Source: Gammaproteobacteria bacterium
Lineage (GTDB): Bacteria > Pseudomonadota > Gammaproteobacteria > Chromatiales > Chromatiaceae
DNA: 32,952 bases
NCBI GenBank assembly: GCA_020445415.1
Contig: JAGRGP010000111.1
Location: forward strand, 1 to 32,952
Direction: 5' to 3'
Shown here: one piece after another, positions 31,957 to 32,952 of the stretch
Layout of the letters: every line of letters starts with the position of its first letter
Numbering within the stretch: position 1 is the stretch's first letter
The notes under the pieces: generated by a model
What the model was told of the DNA's origin: nothing
Database searches by the model: none
What the model saw: only the letters and a program-made list of their open reading frames with translations
Program-made: the position numbers and the translations under genes

Positions 31957-32346
31957 ATGACCAACCAAAACAATCGTCCCACGTCACCCCACCTGCAGGT
32001 CTACCGATTACCTATGACCGCCCTGATCTCAATCACCCACCGAGCGACCGGGGCGGCGCTCAGCCTTGGGGCAGTGCTACTGGTCTGGGTTCTCTCCAGT
32101 GTCGCCGTGGGCGGCGACTACTATGCAACCATGCACTCCCATCTTTCCGCCTGGTATGGACAAATCGTCCTGTTTGGTTTCACGTTTGCGCTCTTTTTTC
32201 ATTTTTGCCATGGCATTCGGCATCTGCTCTGGGATACCGGATGGGGGCTTGAGATCGAAGCGGTCGCGAAGAGTGACTTGGTGGTACTTGGGGGTGCCGT
32301 GGTATTGACGCTGGCGACCTGGCTGGTCGCTCTGACAGCAGGGTAA
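31957..32346 (+). CDS. sdhC: Succinate dehydrogenase cytochrome b556 subunit
   Basis: This is a membrane anchor subunit of complex II, which with SdhD binds haem b and ubiquinone. The 129-residue protein opens with RPTSPHLQVYRLPMTALISI and THRATG, the quinone-site region with conserved serine and arginine. It has three membrane helices, and the haem-ligand region HFCHGIRHLLWD lies before the last one. AGGA (31946-31949) is well spaced from the ATG. It is followed after five bases by sdhD. Confidence 0.95.
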   Translation: MTNQNNRPTSPHLQVYRLPMTALISITHRATGAALSLGAVLLVWVLSSVAVGGDYYATMHSHLSAWYGQIVLFGFTFALFFHFCHGIRHLLWDTGWGLEIEAVAKSDLVVLGGAVVLTLATWLVALTAG

Positions 32347-32351
32347 CCGAA

Positions 32352-32735
32352 ATGAACGATTTGCGTACACCGCTATCTCGAGCAAAAGGACTGGGATCCG
32401 CGAAAGAGGGGGTAAGCCACTGGTGGCGCCAACGGCTCACCTCGCTGCTAATGCTGCCGTTGATCCTATGGCTAACATTTTCCTTCGCCTCTCTGCCTCA
32501 GGCCGATCATGCGACTCTGTCCGGCTGGGTTGGCTCACCCATGGTTAGCATCGGCTTGATACTCCTGATTGCCGCGGTTTTCTATCACACGCAACTGGGG
32601 CTGCAAGTGATTATCGAGGACTACGTTCCGGCCCACGGGTGGCGTACCGCCGCCATTATCGGCGTCGGCTTTTTCTGTTTGCTGTTTGCGGTCATCGGTG
32701 TGATCGCTGTACTGAAGATTGCATTGGGGGCCTGA
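32352..32735 (+). CDS. sdhD: Succinate dehydrogenase hydrophobic membrane anchor subunit
   Basis: This is the second membrane anchor of complex II. The 127-residue protein shows the family elements SHWWRQRLTSLLMLPL at the first helix, then FYHTQLGLQVIIEDYV with the haem-binding histidine and the quinone-site residues at the second, and a third helix VGFFCLLFAVIGVIAVLKIA. It starts five bases after the sdhC stop and ends three bases before sdhA. Confidence 0.94.
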   Translation: MNDLRTPLSRAKGLGSAKEGVSHWWRQRLTSLLMLPLILWLTFSFASLPQADHATLSGWVGSPMVSIGLILLIAAVFYHTQLGLQVIIEDYVPAHGWRTAAIIGVGFFCLLFAVIGVIAVLKIALGA

Positions 32736-32738
32736 TCG

Positions 32739-32952
32739 ATGACGCGTACCAATCTGTCTGAACACTATAAACTGGTGGACCATGCCTACGATGTGGTTAT
32801 CGTAGGCGCGGGAGGGGCCGGTCTGCGGGCGACGCTCGGTATGGCGGCGGCCGGGCTGTCCACCGCCTGTATCACTAAGGTCTTTCCTACCCGTAGCCAT
32901 ACCGTAGCAGCCCAGGGCGGTATGAGCGCATCCTTGGGTAATATGGGCCCGG
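32739..32952 (+). CDS. sdhA: Succinate dehydrogenase flavoprotein subunit, N-terminal part only
   Basis: The catalytic subunit oxidises succinate to fumarate with covalently bound FAD. The first 71 residues are visible: the FAD-binding [20 protein letters not shown] and [20 protein letters not shown], where the histidine in SHT is the usual covalent flavin attachment site. The gene is cut by the right edge of the window. The ATG overlaps nothing and sits three bases after sdhD. Confidence 0.95.
   Translation, partial: MTRTNLSEHYKLVDHAYDVVIVGAGGAGLRATLGMAAAGLSTACITKVFPTRSHTVAAQGGMSASLGNMGP

Overview
The window reads as chromosomal DNA of a gammaproteobacterium, possibly a sulfur-oxidising or Chromatiales-like lineage. 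The support is a darP/yjgA homologue (a beta/gammaproteobacterial family), a classical sdhC-sdhD-sdhA order, an algD-type GDP-mannose dehydrogenase with the active cysteine at residue 268, and a DesA-type desaturase. The genus cannot be fixed by reading alone. No tRNA, rRNA or CRISPR array was seen.

Positions 1-3904 are a disturbed accessory edge. An ISL3-family insertion sequence, cut by the window start, ends near 978. It lies directly against the C-terminal stump of a membrane-anchored family 2 glycosyltransferase. Two minus-strand genes follow: an ATP-grasp protein fused to a low-molecular-weight protein tyrosine phosphatase, and a small protein with eroded kinase-like motifs.

Positions 4316-23771 are an exopolysaccharide locus of the type that accompanies exosortase A (XrtA/PEP-CTERM). 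A plus-strand set runs glycosyltransferase, polysaccharide lyase-like protein, acyl carrier protein, hydrolase 2, hydrolase 1, esterase-like hydrolase, two glycosyltransferases and algD. A parallel beta-helix protein (minus) and a heparinase/alginate lyase-like protein (plus) follow. A minus-strand set then runs, in transcription order, acyl-CoA ligase, PLP-dependent decarboxylase, family 2 glycosyltransferase and AsnB-type amidotransferase. No exosortase gene and no PEP-CTERM protein lies in the window. AlgD and several uronate-lyase-like proteins point to a mannuronate- or other uronate-containing polymer. The ligase, decarboxylase, carrier protein and hydrolases look like a module that makes an acyl or aminoacyl substituent. 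A Sfp-type phosphopantetheinyl transferase at 28184-28855 could activate the carrier, and UppP next to it could recycle the lipid carrier.

Positions 24276-32952 are mostly housekeeping: a DesA-type desaturase with an odd C-terminal extension, a histidine phosphatase, a secreted trypsin-like protease, uppP, the phosphopantetheinyl transferase, recJ, darP, and an sdh operon. That operon is preceded by an unlisted 55-codon SDHAF4/DUF1674 gene and a promoter-bearing leader, and it runs off the right edge in sdhA.
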